DNA of 64,000 nt from Struthio camelus (lineage: Eukaryota; Chordata; Aves; Struthioniformes; Struthionidae). Below the pieces are notes generated by a model. The model ran no database searches and was not told the origin of the DNA. It worked only from the letters and a program-made list of their open reading frames with translations. Shown here in pieces: positions 35,401 to 47,500 of this stretch. The stretch is taken from the NCBI RefSeq assembly GCF_040807025.1, contig NC_090945.1, positions 77,910,088 to 77,974,087 of the forward strand, written 5' to 3'. Numbering within the stretch: position 1 is the first letter of the stretch; each line of letters opens with the position of its first letter. The translations under genes were made by a program, and so were the position numbers.

Positions 35401-38400
35401 CTTCCTCTGTCCTCATACCTCACAAAGGTGCCAAAAATACTTCTTCCACAGTGCTTTAACTGAATTTACGCGAAGATCCAATCAATCCTGTCAGCCGTAC
35501 CAGCAACTGAATTGCCTTCCTCTGGGCTTCCTTCCTGGAGCCTTGCAAGCTCTTCTGAAAAGTTGGTTCTGGACCCAATTTTGTAAAGGTTTGTATGCGA
35601 ATCATCAGGAACCTTGGCATTTTATCTGTGAACATTTTAACAGTGAAAAAGCAAATAGTGAGTGACAGTAAAACAAGCAAACCAACCAACCCAAATCCAC
35701 CACTGGTGCACATCACTACCCCCTGCTTGGCTGGGATCAGCTTTCCTTTTGCTTGCTCTTTCCCCGTTCTGCATTTTCCTGCCATACTGTCAAACGTGCA
35801 AACAACTAGTTTATCCCTGCTCCTACAGCATCAGCATTTTACCACATAATTCCCCCAGTTACTGTGTTCTTTAGCAATTAAAATAAGAGGGTAGAGAGGG
35901 AAGTTCCGTGTAGCCTACAGGTTAGGACTATGGTATTTCCATTTCGCTGTCAAGGCTTGCATTTTACGTGCGAGGATTAAATAGATACCTTTACAAGGTA
36001 TCTGGCAGTCTTGCATTCGGCAGTTTGCAAAGAAGTGGATACCTTGTTTCATGGTGAAATTATTTTCCTTGTTCTGTATCACTTGATATATAATTAAGAT
36101 ACAGTTCCACAACTGGGCCTTGCTTACGTCAGTATACAAACAATCTGTTCCATCCAGACACAGTAAATTATGCACTAATAGTTATCCTATAAAACGCAAG
36201 TACCCACAAGTCAATTATAGCTGGTGGCCACATTCCTCTGCCTTCAGTGTCTTCCTATTATGCCTGGTCGTCTTGCCATCAAACTCAGTGACGGTCTCCC
36301 ACTGACTTCAAAAGAAGTAAGATTTGAAGAGATTTTAATAAATATGTGAAATTGCTATCATTGACATTATCCAAAACACTTATTGAAATCCAAGCATTTT
36401 TATCATTACTTTTTCGCTTTCCTCTTCATTTTTTTCTTCTCTTTTGCTCTTCTCACTCTCCTACTCCATCAGTTTGGAAATCTAAGCGCTTCATATCTCC
36501 TTTGAAAGGGGCTTTGAGGTCTGTAGATCAGAAGTCTTCTATACAAGTATTAATAGGATCCATTTCAAAATATCTTCCTTCAAGCTAATTCGTATCACTG
36601 ACCAGTAAAAGAGGGATTAAAAGATTAAGCTGGATTTAAATTCTCCTCATTAATATAATTAACAACTGCGATGAGTGCAACATTATTTTAACTCTAGCAT
36701 TCTCCTCCTTGGTTTAGTGCAGTTACAATTCAGAAGAGGAAAAAGGTAGGGTAGTGAAGTCACCAGTCAGACGCTGGAGAAGAGAGCTAAAGACTCGCCT
36801 CTGCTAGTCGTCTTTCATCTGTCCTGCTCTTTAGTTCCCTCTTTGTTAAACGGGCTAACACTTACTTGTGTATTCTCACAGAATCCTACGAGATTTGTAC
36901 ATCGGGGTCATCAGTCGGTGAAATACAACGGCAATTAGAACCATACCTACAGAAACAAATAGCACACACAAATCAAATCTATGCCTTCTGAAGCTCCAAG
37001 CACACAGGTCCATAAGGACATCCCTTCAATTATTAAAATAACAACAAAAGTCTTGTTAAAATGATAATAAAAACAGTAACGATAAAAGTAAGAAAATTTG
37101 CAGCACATCAGAGTGACACAAATAATACTAACCCAAAACGTGGAAAAGTACAACTGTTTAAAAAGTTAATTTACGGGTTTGTAATGCACGTGCAGTATCA
37201 GTTGGTACTGAGAACAGCAATATCTGAATAATTCATAAACAGTCACGTACTAACTACTGTAAGCTTGCCTGCAGAAACTGCAACTTTTTAAGTTATTACT
37301 CCTCTTCTGGAGTAAATCCAGACACACTGACAAAATCTGTGTTTAAAAATAAAGTTTGTAAGGAGAGGTAATATATTTTAATAGATGAAATCAGACCAAA
37401 TGTAAGGACTTTAAGCTTGAAGGCTTGTTTATTTCTTCCCATTATATGTGATAAAAGATATTACCTCTTCCTACAAACCTAACCTTTTTTGCAGACTGCA
37501 ACTGTATTACTTTAAAAGTAAAAGCTTTTACAACACTTTACTATGGTTGATGAAAATAAACAAATGGTTATATGAAATGACATAATAAAACATGTCCGTT
37601 TGGACTCTGGAAAACCAAGTTGGGACCCTGCCTTCACAAATAAAACCTAAGATAACTTATACTGAAAGGGATTAGAGGATTTATAATCATTTTTATTGTT
37701 CTCTATATAATGCTAAAACTGTTTAAAGCTAGTAATTTTCCCCTGTTTATTAGGCTTTTTCTCACAGCCATGAAAAGAACAAAATAAAAAACTGGAAAAA
37801 GTGATTATAAAAACATAAAAATGGGTAGAGAAAATTCACTGTCATGAAAAAGAACTAGAAAAGCTTTTAGTCCATTTTCTCTTTAAGCGAGTATAGCTGA
37901 AGCTCACAGTATTTCTTAAATTATGAAATATGTTTTGCTTTCAGCCGCACTCCTAGGTTATGCATATCCTATCATGCTCTTTGGAGATCTCTGTCCTTTT
38001 TTCCCCACTATAATCTGTATTTTCAAAAAAGATTCCAGTACTCAAAGCAGTATCTGAACTAATGCTAGAGATCTCCATTGCCAGCCACTAATGACGTTAA
38101 TGACAATTACTATCTGCTTATTCTGTAAAGCTGAAAAGCTTGTCAGCACCTGAAATTTACTGTGGGTGAATTTGTATGATTTCATGATAAAATGATTTGC
38201 TTCCATAAATGAAACTTTCTTAGTGAATCCTCTAGCTCTATATGAGTACTTCTTTGGAAAAAGAATCACTCAAACAAAGACCATTAGCCCAAACTTGGCT
38301 TGAACTGAATCACCACCCTGAAGCCCCTAAGTGCTTCCACTGAAAAAAACCCCCACAGTTTGCTGGCCACCTGGACCCTCCTCTCTATCACACTGACTAG

Positions 38401-39160
38401 TTGCTCCTACAGCCTGATTCATTGGTGTTCTGGCTTCTGATGCACTCCCACAGACACGTACAAAGAGCAGACCTATGCCTGCACAGCCAAGCTTTAAGCT
38501 TCAGTGTGGTACAGTACTCAGGTTCTGGTTTCATTGTCCCAGAAAAAGGAGAACATGCCGTCCCACTGGAATTCTGCCCAACATGCTGCACAAATACGTA
38601 AGCAGGTATCAACAAATGAAGGAAACGATTAGAACATAAGCAAATACTGCAATAAGTGATCTCTATTTTAATAAGTGTAAGAAACACATCAGCAGGAACT
38701 CTGGAAAGTTCACGGCATCTGCAGCTACCACTAAAAGCAGGAAACTGTGTCTGTGAGAGTTACGAGCTTGTAAATTCACCTACCTGTGTTATGCACCTCT
38801 CCCAACGTTGATGCTGACCGGGATCCAGAGCAAGCAGAGGAGGACTGTGAAATCCAGGTTCTCCACTGACTCCTAGGTCTGGAAAGGGTTTCAGCCCTGC
38901 ATCTCTAAATCTCCTAAATCACACCCAGAAGACCCAGCTGTATCACACGTAGACTCAAACAGTGCAACAGGATATGTATGATACAATACAGCTTTATGGT
39001 AAGACTTAAATAACGTAATTCTTGTCAGGCTGTAAGAGTGTGTCCTTCCTTTTTCTGCCTCCTGGGCTTTTGAGCCTTTCTCCTACTGCTCAATATGGGA
39101 CCAATGCGAAAGCATTTACAAGCTTTCAGTCCTCTTTACTCTTTCTCCCTGTGCTGATGC
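17468..39160. other. Long stretch without coding exons (probable NICOL1 5' intron)
   Basis: About 21.7 kb in which no frame on either strand shows a recognisable family, consistent exon phases or strong codon bias. The longest frames (19467-19883 minus, 33152-33553 plus, 18678-19067 plus) contain no known motif. If NICOL1 starts near NELFA, as in human, this interval is its first intron. It contains a CA/TG/TA microsatellite at 21265-21350 and otherwise unique-looking sequence. Confidence 0.5.
21265..21350. repeat. CA/TG/TA microsatellite with dyad symmetry
   Basis: An (AC)n run is followed within about 10 bp by mixed TG and TA repeats on the same strand, so the two halves can pair. Such tracts are usually length-variable between individuals. 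Confidence 0.85.
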
Positions 39161-39164
39161 TGTG

Positions 39165-39370
39165 GCCCATATGGTTCAACGTCTTGATCAGAGGCCTGGA
39201 CAATGACACAGAACATTTCCTTAGCAAGTTTTAAGGACACCAAGTTAGGGAGAGCGGCTGACACGATGAACAGCAGAACTTTATTCAGAGATACCTCAAT
39301 AGATTTCAGGATTAGGCCAACAGAAACCTCACAAAGTTCAATAAGGCAGAACAACCTCAAATCAAAGCAG
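39165..39370 (+). repeat. CR1 LINE fragment (reverse transcriptase C-terminal region)
   Basis: Translations in shifting frames give FNVLIRGLDNDTEHFLSKF, then DTKLG, then ANRNLTKFNKAEQ. In this order they are the hallmark end of the CR1-family reverse transcriptase region, where a Phe-Ala-Asp-Asp-Thr-Lys-Leu-Gly context is usual. Stops and frameshifts separate the pieces, so it is a long-dead copy. CR1 is the dominant LINE of birds and reptiles and supports the taxonomic reading. Confidence 0.75.
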
Positions 39371-42300
39371 TCCGTACAAATAAAGTCCTGGCAACTCTAG
39401 GAACGGACACACTAACACCACGCTGATGAGCTACTGATAGTGACAACTGAGGATGTGGAAAAATTAGGTTTCCAAACAGAGAAGGCTGCGTTTCCTCAAG
39501 GATGGGAGCTGCACATAAATATGCCACTGTTGCAGCTCTGCAGAGGCTTCAAGGAAATTATCACTGCTGATAATCTTCAATTATCAGGCCTCATTAGCCA
39601 CTACCACGTCAGGGCCTACGAGTGGCAGTGTATGAAGTGAAACTGTTCTAGAACAAGATTTAAAGCAAACGACCACTTGATTTCCACCTCTCAAGGGCTG
39701 TCTTCATGGGCCTTTATCATCCTAGGTTTTAAGTCCTACACCATTTTGAAGTTTATTTAAAAAAAAAAAGAAAAAACATAGAATTGTGTAGCTGAAGTCC
39801 TAAGTAAGAGGGTGGGACGGTAATGTAAACATAATCCTAGACATAGGTAACCAGATGATAAACCCTTGCAGTAGCTTGCATCATGTCACATAAATTCACA
39901 AGAGAGGAACTAGCCGGTAAACTTTTCATAGCTACGAAAGTACTTTTATTTTTATTTCTGATAGAATAGAGCCATATCCGTTTCAAAAGACTTTGCCTAG
40001 CAGGAAAGGTAACTGGTTGTGTCACAGCAGATGCAAGAGGTTACCACAAGTAAGCTGAGCACTTGACTTGAGGAAGTCAAATAATCTGTTTTTGATGGAG
40101 TAAATTCTGAGAGTCACCTTTCAGATCCCACTGCTACAGCAAAGAGTTTTAAGACACGTCAAATAAACTCAATTTTGAATGACTGGTTAGCTTAAAAGTG
40201 CAGGAAAGAAAGACAGAGGTTTTGATTTTGTTTGTGTGTAGGGAAAAGGCCACCAAAAAGCAATACACACCCTTGTATTTAACAAGTAAAATCTGCTGAG
40301 ATCACTCAGACAAAAGGAAAATGCAGAAACTTATAAAAAGCAGAGTTTAATGAACTGAATGAAAATAAAAATGGTAATAAATACCATTTTATGGAACCAA
40401 GTGCAGCTTAATGATAATTTAATTTATATGTAAAGAAAGTAATACAGTGTTTCCTTAAGACGGTGTGCACCTGAAACACACTGACAGAATACCTCTGTCG
40501 CTGGCTGCCATAAAGGATAGTAGCCTGACTGTCAGTCACTCTGTTAGCTCCAGTGACAGACTGAAAGGTCTTAACTATGCAGAAAACTTAGGCGTCAACC
40601 TGATACCACATGATAAAATTTGTCTTCTTATTATGCTTCTAAAACTTAAAAAAATGCACTTTAAACAAAGTATGGAAGCATTGAATGTATTAAACGTTTG
40701 CAGTGTTCAGATCGCCAGAGTTGCACAAAGGGGAAATAACGTAGCACGCTAAAGTAGCATTACATGTAAAGTAGCATTACAAACCTAATTAGAGTTTTTA
40801 AAAGCTCAGTTATTCAGTCTTAATGGAATCCTTTTAATAGTGCGTGGGGGTTTGGGTGTACTATATAGTACTATGCTATACAGCCAACTGCTTTGTCTAC
40901 CTTCTCGGGTCAGTCCCTGTCATCACAGTATGAATCATAATCTGAAGCACTGCTGGCTCAGAAACTGTCACAGTTGCAACCGCAGGATGCCAATGGGAAC
41001 TTAGTGCCACTGCTAATGCTAATGATATGTTTATTGCACACGCTTCAGTGCTTTCTAAAACACAGTAAAAGCTGCTGCTTCCCAACTGAGAACTCAATGC
41101 CAGCACCGCTCTGAACCCTCTGCCCGTCAGCGTTCCACTCCTCGATTTGGGTGCCCAGCTGAGATGTGCTGTTGCTTCCCCTAAAATAGGAAACTTCTAG
41201 GCATTATCCCTGTAACTTCCTTCTGAATATACACAGCTATTCTGAGTCTGATAGCTAACACAGCAGGCTGCCCTCACTGATGCAGCACTAGTTCATCCCA
41301 GCATATATATTTTTGGACAGGCAGTGAGAAAAACAGCAGGTCCGGAAATCCCTGGAGCACGGATTTTGGTATGAGGTAAAGAGTTACCTTTCTTGAAACA
41401 AATATAAAGTGGATTGGAAGACGTGACTCTTTGGCTGTATCTGCTTTTATGTGAACACCGTCACAATTGGGGAAGTGAATCTAGATTGTCTCCCTGCGAT
41501 CTGTCTCATAGCATGCTCTTAATATTTCTCAACAATTTAATATCCAGTATTACAAACTTTGAATCAGGGACTTGCAACTCAGAGGAGAAAATATCTGCGG
41601 ACAGTTATCTGCGTAACCCAACGTTATGTGGGATATCAAGCACTTTCAGAGAACTCAAGTATACTCCATTAACCTACAGGTTCGTGCATCCATGAGGAAT
41701 GAGCACTTTGGTATTTGCCATATTACTCTGAAAATCACTACCCACACTAGACAAAATCTAACTGAAAAATAAATAAAGCTTTATTATATTCAAACAGAAA
41801 GTTAATCTACTAGTTACCAGACAGGACAAAACCATGATCTTATAACTAGCTGGCGTTTTGTCTTAATCTCCCTAAGCTCTGCATGCCCACTCAAGTCAGC
41901 AGCTGACAAGCACAGATTTGCAGGTGGTAGGACTGGAGCCACGTTTGCTATATAAAACCTTATATTCCAGATACACCTCAGAGAATAGACTCTCTTTTGG
42001 GGGTCACCCTTCAGCTAAGAAAATAAAAATAATTACACCAGAACAGACTAAATGGCCACGCTGCCCACTGCTTTCACCCTTGACAGTGGGCAAAAATAGA
42101 CGCCCCAAGGGAGCATGTAACAAAGAAAGTATGTAAAAAGTACTCCCTTACCTTCCATCAGTGTGCAGCTTTGGCATCACCTGAGCAAGACGGTACCTAA
42201 TCCCATACAAAGTCTACCAGAACAAAGTTACCTTTTCAGGAAATGGTCCGTCTATATGAGCTGGTAGAGAGAGGATGTACAATTCTACTTGTGGCACTGT

Positions 42301-43440
42301 GGTGCTGTAGAGTATTTATCAGCTCTGATGCCTAAAAAACACTTATACCAGCTCTCGGAAACAGTTTAATTCTGTGTGTTAGCTACCGCCTGAACACAAT
42401 TAGCTGCAAAAACTACAGGGTATTCTGTGATTTGCTTTCTCCAGCCCACCTCCAATAGGAGTTGGTTAGTTTTCTCTTCACGTTTGAAGTTTTCATTGCT
42501 TAGCTAATTTTTTTCTAGTTGCAGTATCCCATGGAATATACATTTTCAGAGGTAGAAAACAGAATCAAAGGTGAGACACTGAGATTATGCCTCACCAGCC
42601 GATTTGGGGGATTCTGTCACAATTGTGCCACTTAACACTTTTTACTTTCACAACACTTTAGCAGAGTCCATAACCTTCTGAAAACTAGACCTAATTCTGT
42701 CAGAGGCTCTATAACGTACAGGAATATACACTCTGCACTTTGGGTAATCTACAATCGGAAACTCTCTCTCCTACCAAGAAGCAAATAGTTCCAATGAACT
42801 CTGTGGGATGTCGCACTGCAGTTAGGCACATGCTTAGCTTAAGTCTTAGCAAGGTTGGTGCCTACTTTAAACAACTGGGTATGATTGGCGAAAGCAAAGT
42901 TCTGGAGTTGGCAACAAGAATGTAGTAATTACTCCTCAAAACAGTGTTGAAGAGTCAATGTAAAGCTCCTCAGCACCAACTGCTCAGCTCGACAGGTTGT
43001 AAACAACCTCCTGATGTAGGAAGAAAGTTGTGAAGAAAACGTTTTCCTTCAAAAGCTTAAAACAGAGAAAGAGAACAAGTGAATGCGCTAGGCACTCCTA
43101 CCACAGCTCTTGTGCTTTCATTTCAATGAGCAAAGACACTAAAATGAACTCTTTATGCTGTACCTGAAGAACTTGAAATCTTCTGAGATTTAGGTAACTG
43201 ATTAATTTTTCATATTTAAATAACAATGAGCTGAATCACGAGGGAATGAGCATATGCACAATAACCCCTAAATTTCAGAGTACCTACTGCTAGCATTACA
43301 GGCGCAGCGGCAACTTCCTAAATCTCAGCAGCACCCAGCCCAGAAGTCCCTGGGGGAAAACGATGAGAAGGGCAGTTAGCTCTATTTTGGTCAAATCATA
43401 GCGTTACACAGAGATTTCATCATCCACCACCGTGCTGGCA
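39371..43440. other. Gene-free interval between CR1 fragment and CpG island
   Basis: No exon recognised. A 15-bp sequence is repeated in tandem with a 17-bp period at 40750-40781. The remainder is AT-rich, and GC content rises sharply only after about 43440. Confidence 0.5.
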
Positions 43441-44049
43441 AGCTCTGCGGGGTGGTTTCAGGCGGGAGGAAAGCCAGGGGCACACGGAGGAGCAGGAGAG
43501 GAGGCACCCCGCACGCAGAGGTGGGTGCACCTCAAGGCGCCATTAGCTGCAGTAAGCAACCCACTCTGCTGGCAGGAAAAGTGAAAAAGGGGGAGCGGGG
43601 TGGACACGCTTTTTCAACACAGGCCCTGAGGGCGCTGAGGGGGCCCCAGCGGCTGCCGCCGGGGAGCCAGGCTGCGAGCCCGGGGGGGGGGGGGGGGGGA
43701 ACCGGGCCTGAGGGAAGGAGACGTGGTGCCACCGGCAGCTGTGCCAACCCCGCGGAGCGGCCCAGCCCTCCCCTCCGAGGAGGAGGCAGGGCGGCCGAGC
43801 GGGGCCCTCGGCCCTTCTCCCGGCGCCGCCAACGGCCGCGCGGGGCCAAGCAGGCGGCTCGGCGGGCGGGCGCCCTCCGAGGAGAGGGGCGGGGCCTGGC
43901 CTCCGCCTCGCAGCTGTTCCGCCCGGCTCCGCGGCTGGCCGGGCGCCCCAGTCCCGCTCCGCGGCCGAGGGGAGTCTTGGAGGAGTTAGGGCAGGGCGTC
44001 GGGAGCAGCAAGCTGGAGCTGACAGAGAAGCTGCCCCATGGTGAGGTTA

Positions 44050-44059
44050 CGCCATCTTG
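44050..44059 (-). promoter_or_regulatory. YY1-type motif 1
   Basis: CGCCATCTTG on the plus strand, i.e. CAAGATGGCG on the minus strand, a close match to the YY1 core. It is the first of five such sites ahead of and over the NELFA start. Confidence 0.6.
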
Positions 44060-44092
44060 CGATACGGCGGCGGGGGGGGGGGGGATGGCGGG

Positions 44093-44101
44093 CGCCATTT
44101 T
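44093..44101 (-). promoter_or_regulatory. YY1-type motif 2
   Basis: CGCCATTTT on the plus strand; carries the CCAT core in CpG context. Same orientation as motifs 1, 3 and 4. Confidence 0.55.
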
Positions 44102-44147
44102 GCATCTGAGCGAGACACGAGAAGAGCCTTGGTGGTTTTCTCTGTGT

Positions 44148-44236
44148 GGGCGCCGCCATTTTAGGTTACGGAAGAATCTCCGCCTTCCCTAGAGCGAGGT
44201 TCCCTTGCAGGGCGCCGCCATTTTGGGTTACGAACG
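44148..44236 (+). repeat. Duplicated promoter block carrying YY1-type motifs 3 and 4
   Basis: Two near-identical 20-25-bp blocks begin GGGCGCCGCCATTTT and continue RGGTTACG, 62 bp apart (from about 44148 and 44210). Each carries a CGCCATTTT motif (44154-44162, 44216-44224). They differ by about two bases, suggesting a local duplication or conserved paired elements. Confidence 0.7.
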
Positions 44237-44339
44237 AGACGGCGACCCGCAGGGGTCCTCACTCCCCCTCCCCCTTCCTCCCTTTAGGTGTCTTCATAAA
44301 ATGCCCGTGGAGAATCCCCTCTTTTTTCGCCCCGCTCCC

Positions 44340-44350
44340 AAGATGGCGTC
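44340..44350 (+). promoter_or_regulatory. NELFA: YY1-type motif overlapping the NELFA start codon
   Basis: AAGATGGCGTC is a good YY1 consensus in the opposite orientation to the upstream copies; its ATG is the NELFA initiator. The same bases form a favourable Kozak context (A at -3, G at +4). Confidence 0.65.
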
Positions 44351-44552
44351 GATGCGGGAGAGCGACACTGGCCTGTGGCTGCACAACAAGCTGGGCTCCA
44401 CAGACGAGCTGTGGGCGCCGCCGAGCATTGCCTCGCTGCTCACGGCTTCGGTGATCGACAACATCCGCCTCTGTTTCCACGGCCTCTCCTCGGCCGTCAA
44501 GCTCAAGCTGCTCCTGGGGATGCTGCACCTGCCCCGCCGGGCAGTGGATGAG
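44343..44552 (+). CDS. NELFA: NELFA coding exon 1 (residues 1-70)
   Basis: Encodes the N-terminus of negative elongation factor A, beginning MASMRESDTGLWLHNKLG and ending in phase 0 before GTGAGG. NELF-A is the subunit through which the four-part NELF complex contacts RNA polymerase II and holds it in promoter-proximal pause together with DSIF; the N-terminal region pairs with NELF-C/D. The start was chosen because it matches the known protein N-terminus and has a strong Kozak context. An in-frame ATG 42 bases upstream (44301) could add 14 residues. The sequence is recognised with very high similarity to vertebrate NELFA. Confidence 0.97.
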
Positions 44553-47500
44553 GTGAGGGCTGTGGGTAGGACGTTGCGCGGGAAGCTTAACCGAAACGGA
44601 GTGTGGGGGGGGGGGGCGAGGAGTCGGAGATGGCGTGAGGGGAGAAGGAGGGGGGCACCACCTCCCTCCCCCTCCTTTAAATGGAGTCGGTGGCGCCGGG
44701 GCGCGCTGCCGCCCGCCTCCCCCCCCCCCCCCCCCCAACGGCGCGCGACGAGCCGTTAGCGCGGCCGCGCCGCCCCTGAGGGGGAGCCCGGCAGCGGCCG
44801 CTTCCCCAGGGCGGGTGGGAAGTAATTACCGCCTTCCCCACGGGTATCCCCGCTCCTTCCTGGCAGTTTTGTTTATTTTTTTGTTCCCCCCCCTCTGTAG
44901 TGCGGTGCGTTGAGGCCCTGCTTGGAGGCTGGGCCCTCAAAAAGGTGCTCAGGTTTCTCCCCCCCCCGGTTAACGGGAGTGGAGTGGCGGCGTCGCTGCT
45001 GCTCCTCTTCCTGCTCGTGAGGGAATCTGTGGTTGGCGCTAGACTTCTCGAAAGCAGGGCTCGGGTTTCAACCTGAAACCTTTCTTAACGTGTCCAAGCA
45101 GACTTGTAGCTTTAGGACTATATTTTGCTAGAGTTTGGGGACTTCTGGTGCCTCTTTGGGGAGGGGGGAGGGCTTCTCTGAGCCAATGCTTGCTCTAGGT
45201 TTAGGCCCCAGAGGGAAGATTGGCCTCCAACAATAACGTGGAGAAGATCTCATTTGCTTTCTTTAATACTGGCAGCTGTGTGGATATCCACAGGCGAGTA
45301 TCTCGGATTTAGGAAGGACAGCAGCAAGTGCTGAAACTTTGGGAATGGAAGATCTGGGGTTTGCACTGAGCAGTGTTTTCCCCACCTTCTTGTAGTCAGG
45401 ACTTATTGGAGAAAATTGCTGTGGATTTTTGCCTCCCCTTACCTTTCTAGGAAGTACTTGTTCTTTCCTTTACTGCCGTGACCCCAGCTAATAATCTGGC
45501 TGGCCGGATTTGGATCTGACTTTGCATGGAGTCAGCATAAATCCAGCAGAGTTTATTCGCTTGGCTCTGGACCGTGTGTCATCTGCCGTTGCCTTGTTCT
45601 TACCAGTAGGCAGATACAGATATTTGGGGTAATAATTGGAGAAGGATTGGGAAACATTGAGTTTCTTCAGCCAGGTTGGAGGAACTCCTGTTCTTTTATC
45701 CAGCATGTGTGGTGCTGGTTTCTGATAACAGTTTTGGAGATAGTGAGTGGTTTGGGCTTCAGCTTTTTGTGTACAGTATCCTCAGTTGTGCTTGTAGCAG
45801 TCCCTTTCATGGGTAGGTTGTGCCTCTGTTGCTTACGCTTAATAGAAGTATATACTAGACATAGTGTAGGGAGACTGTGCATAGTTCAGATTATTGTATG
45901 CTTTACTTCTGTGCACTTCTAAGCTTAAAATGCAAAAGCATTGCTTCCAAGCAGTAGGTTAGTGTATGCCAGGATCTGTCTTGCCAGATATATCTCTATG
46001 GTTGTTACTCTGTTACGCGTAACTGCAGTTGCTTTTAAAAAGACACTTTTTGCTCAGCATATGCTTCCTCTGTTTTTAAAACATGTTTATGCCTTGTGCC
46101 TGTCCAGTGCACAAGCATTCTTATTTGGGCGAGACAAATGCAGTTTTGCTTTTTAGTTTTCTACAAACAAAATAACCAAGGCTGGAAAGGGGGGTAGGGA
46201 ACGACCCCTCAGTTCCCACAAACTCTAAGTATGTAAAATTCTTCTCAAGTGCTGTGAAAATCCACATAGCTTGGAAGAAGAGTCTTGCAGTATTTGGTGA
46301 AAGTTAACAAACTAGTGGTGTTTTTAGGCCTAAGAGAAGGGAATTTTAAAAAAGCTTAGGGTCCTTCATAAGTAGTACTCAATGCCAGCTCTATGGTGAG
46401 GGAGCAGCAGTTCAAGTCAACTAAAACACTTGGTTGAAATGCTGCAGGAGCGCTCACTGGACTTGCACTAAACCTAATTTTTGTTGTTATTTGTTTAAGA
46501 CTAATTCAAATCAAGGAAGATGGCAGCAGGCCACTTACTTAATCTGTGCTTTTGTTAGCTGTGGAGATGAAGTGTCATGTGAAGAAGAGCAAGCTGGTTT
46601 CTGTGCCCTTTAATGTGTTGTTAAAGTGATCAGTTGTGTTCCAAATGTAAACACTTTTACTGCTATTGCTAGAACAAAAAAAGAGTGTTGTGGGATTTTT
46701 CAGTTCTCTGGTAGAGTTGAAGTCAGTCATAAATCCAGTCTTTTAGCTGTAAACAGAGCATGCTTGTTCTAGAGCTAGGGTTTTGCTCTCTTTCCCAGTC
46801 CTTTGCAAAGTACCTTAAATTTATTTAAATTATTTCAAGGACTTTTTTTTTTTTGAACTTTCCTCTCAGTGAAGACGTTCTTGTTAAATTAAGAAAATGA
46901 TGAGGTAGAAACCTTTAACCTTGCTAACAAGTCTGATTTATTTCGTTATAGACTGATTTCATTATAGATTTCCTTCTATACGTGGTAAAAACTGCCAGTG
47001 TAACAAAACTGCTAGCTAAAGGGAACGTTGTCTTCTCAAATATTCATCTTGTGAATTTGCTAAAACAAGGTTGTGTTTATCAAGGTTTGTTACATAGCTT
47101 GTTCTCGTGGTTTGGGATACTCTAACTGGTATTGGATATTTGACACATTTATTAACCATAAAGTTGCTAAGTGTTTTGTACTAGTGTTCAGTTCTGTATA
47201 TACACACACACTCTATATATGTGTGGGTTCTCTTCCTCTCCCTCGTGCTCTGTGCTTCTATGCAGTATTCTCTGCACTATATATTATACAGTGCTGGACA
47301 TAGTCTTTTTGCTAGCAGAAGTACGCCAATATAGAGTACCTATGGCTATCTGGAAATTAAATCCTTCAGGCAGAAATCACTTTGACTCTGTTACTGGTCT
47401 CTGTGAAAGTACTTATGTTCAGAAAGTCATATGTATATTTTTCCTGACTTGTTACGTGCCAGCTGCATCAATCACATGTGAGGAGCACGGAGCTGGCATT

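Larger units (their letters stand above)
43450..44850. promoter_or_regulatory. CpG island, likely NELFA/NICOL1 bidirectional promoter
   Basis: Sharp rise in G+C and CpG frequency compared with the flanks, spanning the NELFA start codon. It contains G/C homopolymers at 43682-43699, 44072-44084, 44605-44616 and 44719-44736, and a cluster of YY1-type motifs between 44050 and 44350. No TATA box is evident, as expected for a housekeeping promoter. In human the NELFA and C4orf48 genes start next to each other in opposite directions; the same arrangement is inferred here. Long frames across the island (43452-44192 plus, 43532-44098 minus) are composition artefacts. Confidence 0.8.

Noticed and set aside
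43452-44192. 246-codon plus-strand frame and overlapping 188-codon minus-strand frame in the CpG island
   Set aside because: GC-rich composition suppresses stop codons; the frames are Gly/Pro/Arg/Ala-rich, cross G homopolymers, have no family features and lie in a promoter.
44205-44759. 184-codon frame running through NELFA exon 1 in both directions
   Set aside because: It begins at a TTG and reads past the GTGAGG donor into intron 1; only 44343-44552 is supported as coding, with 44301 as a possible alternative start.
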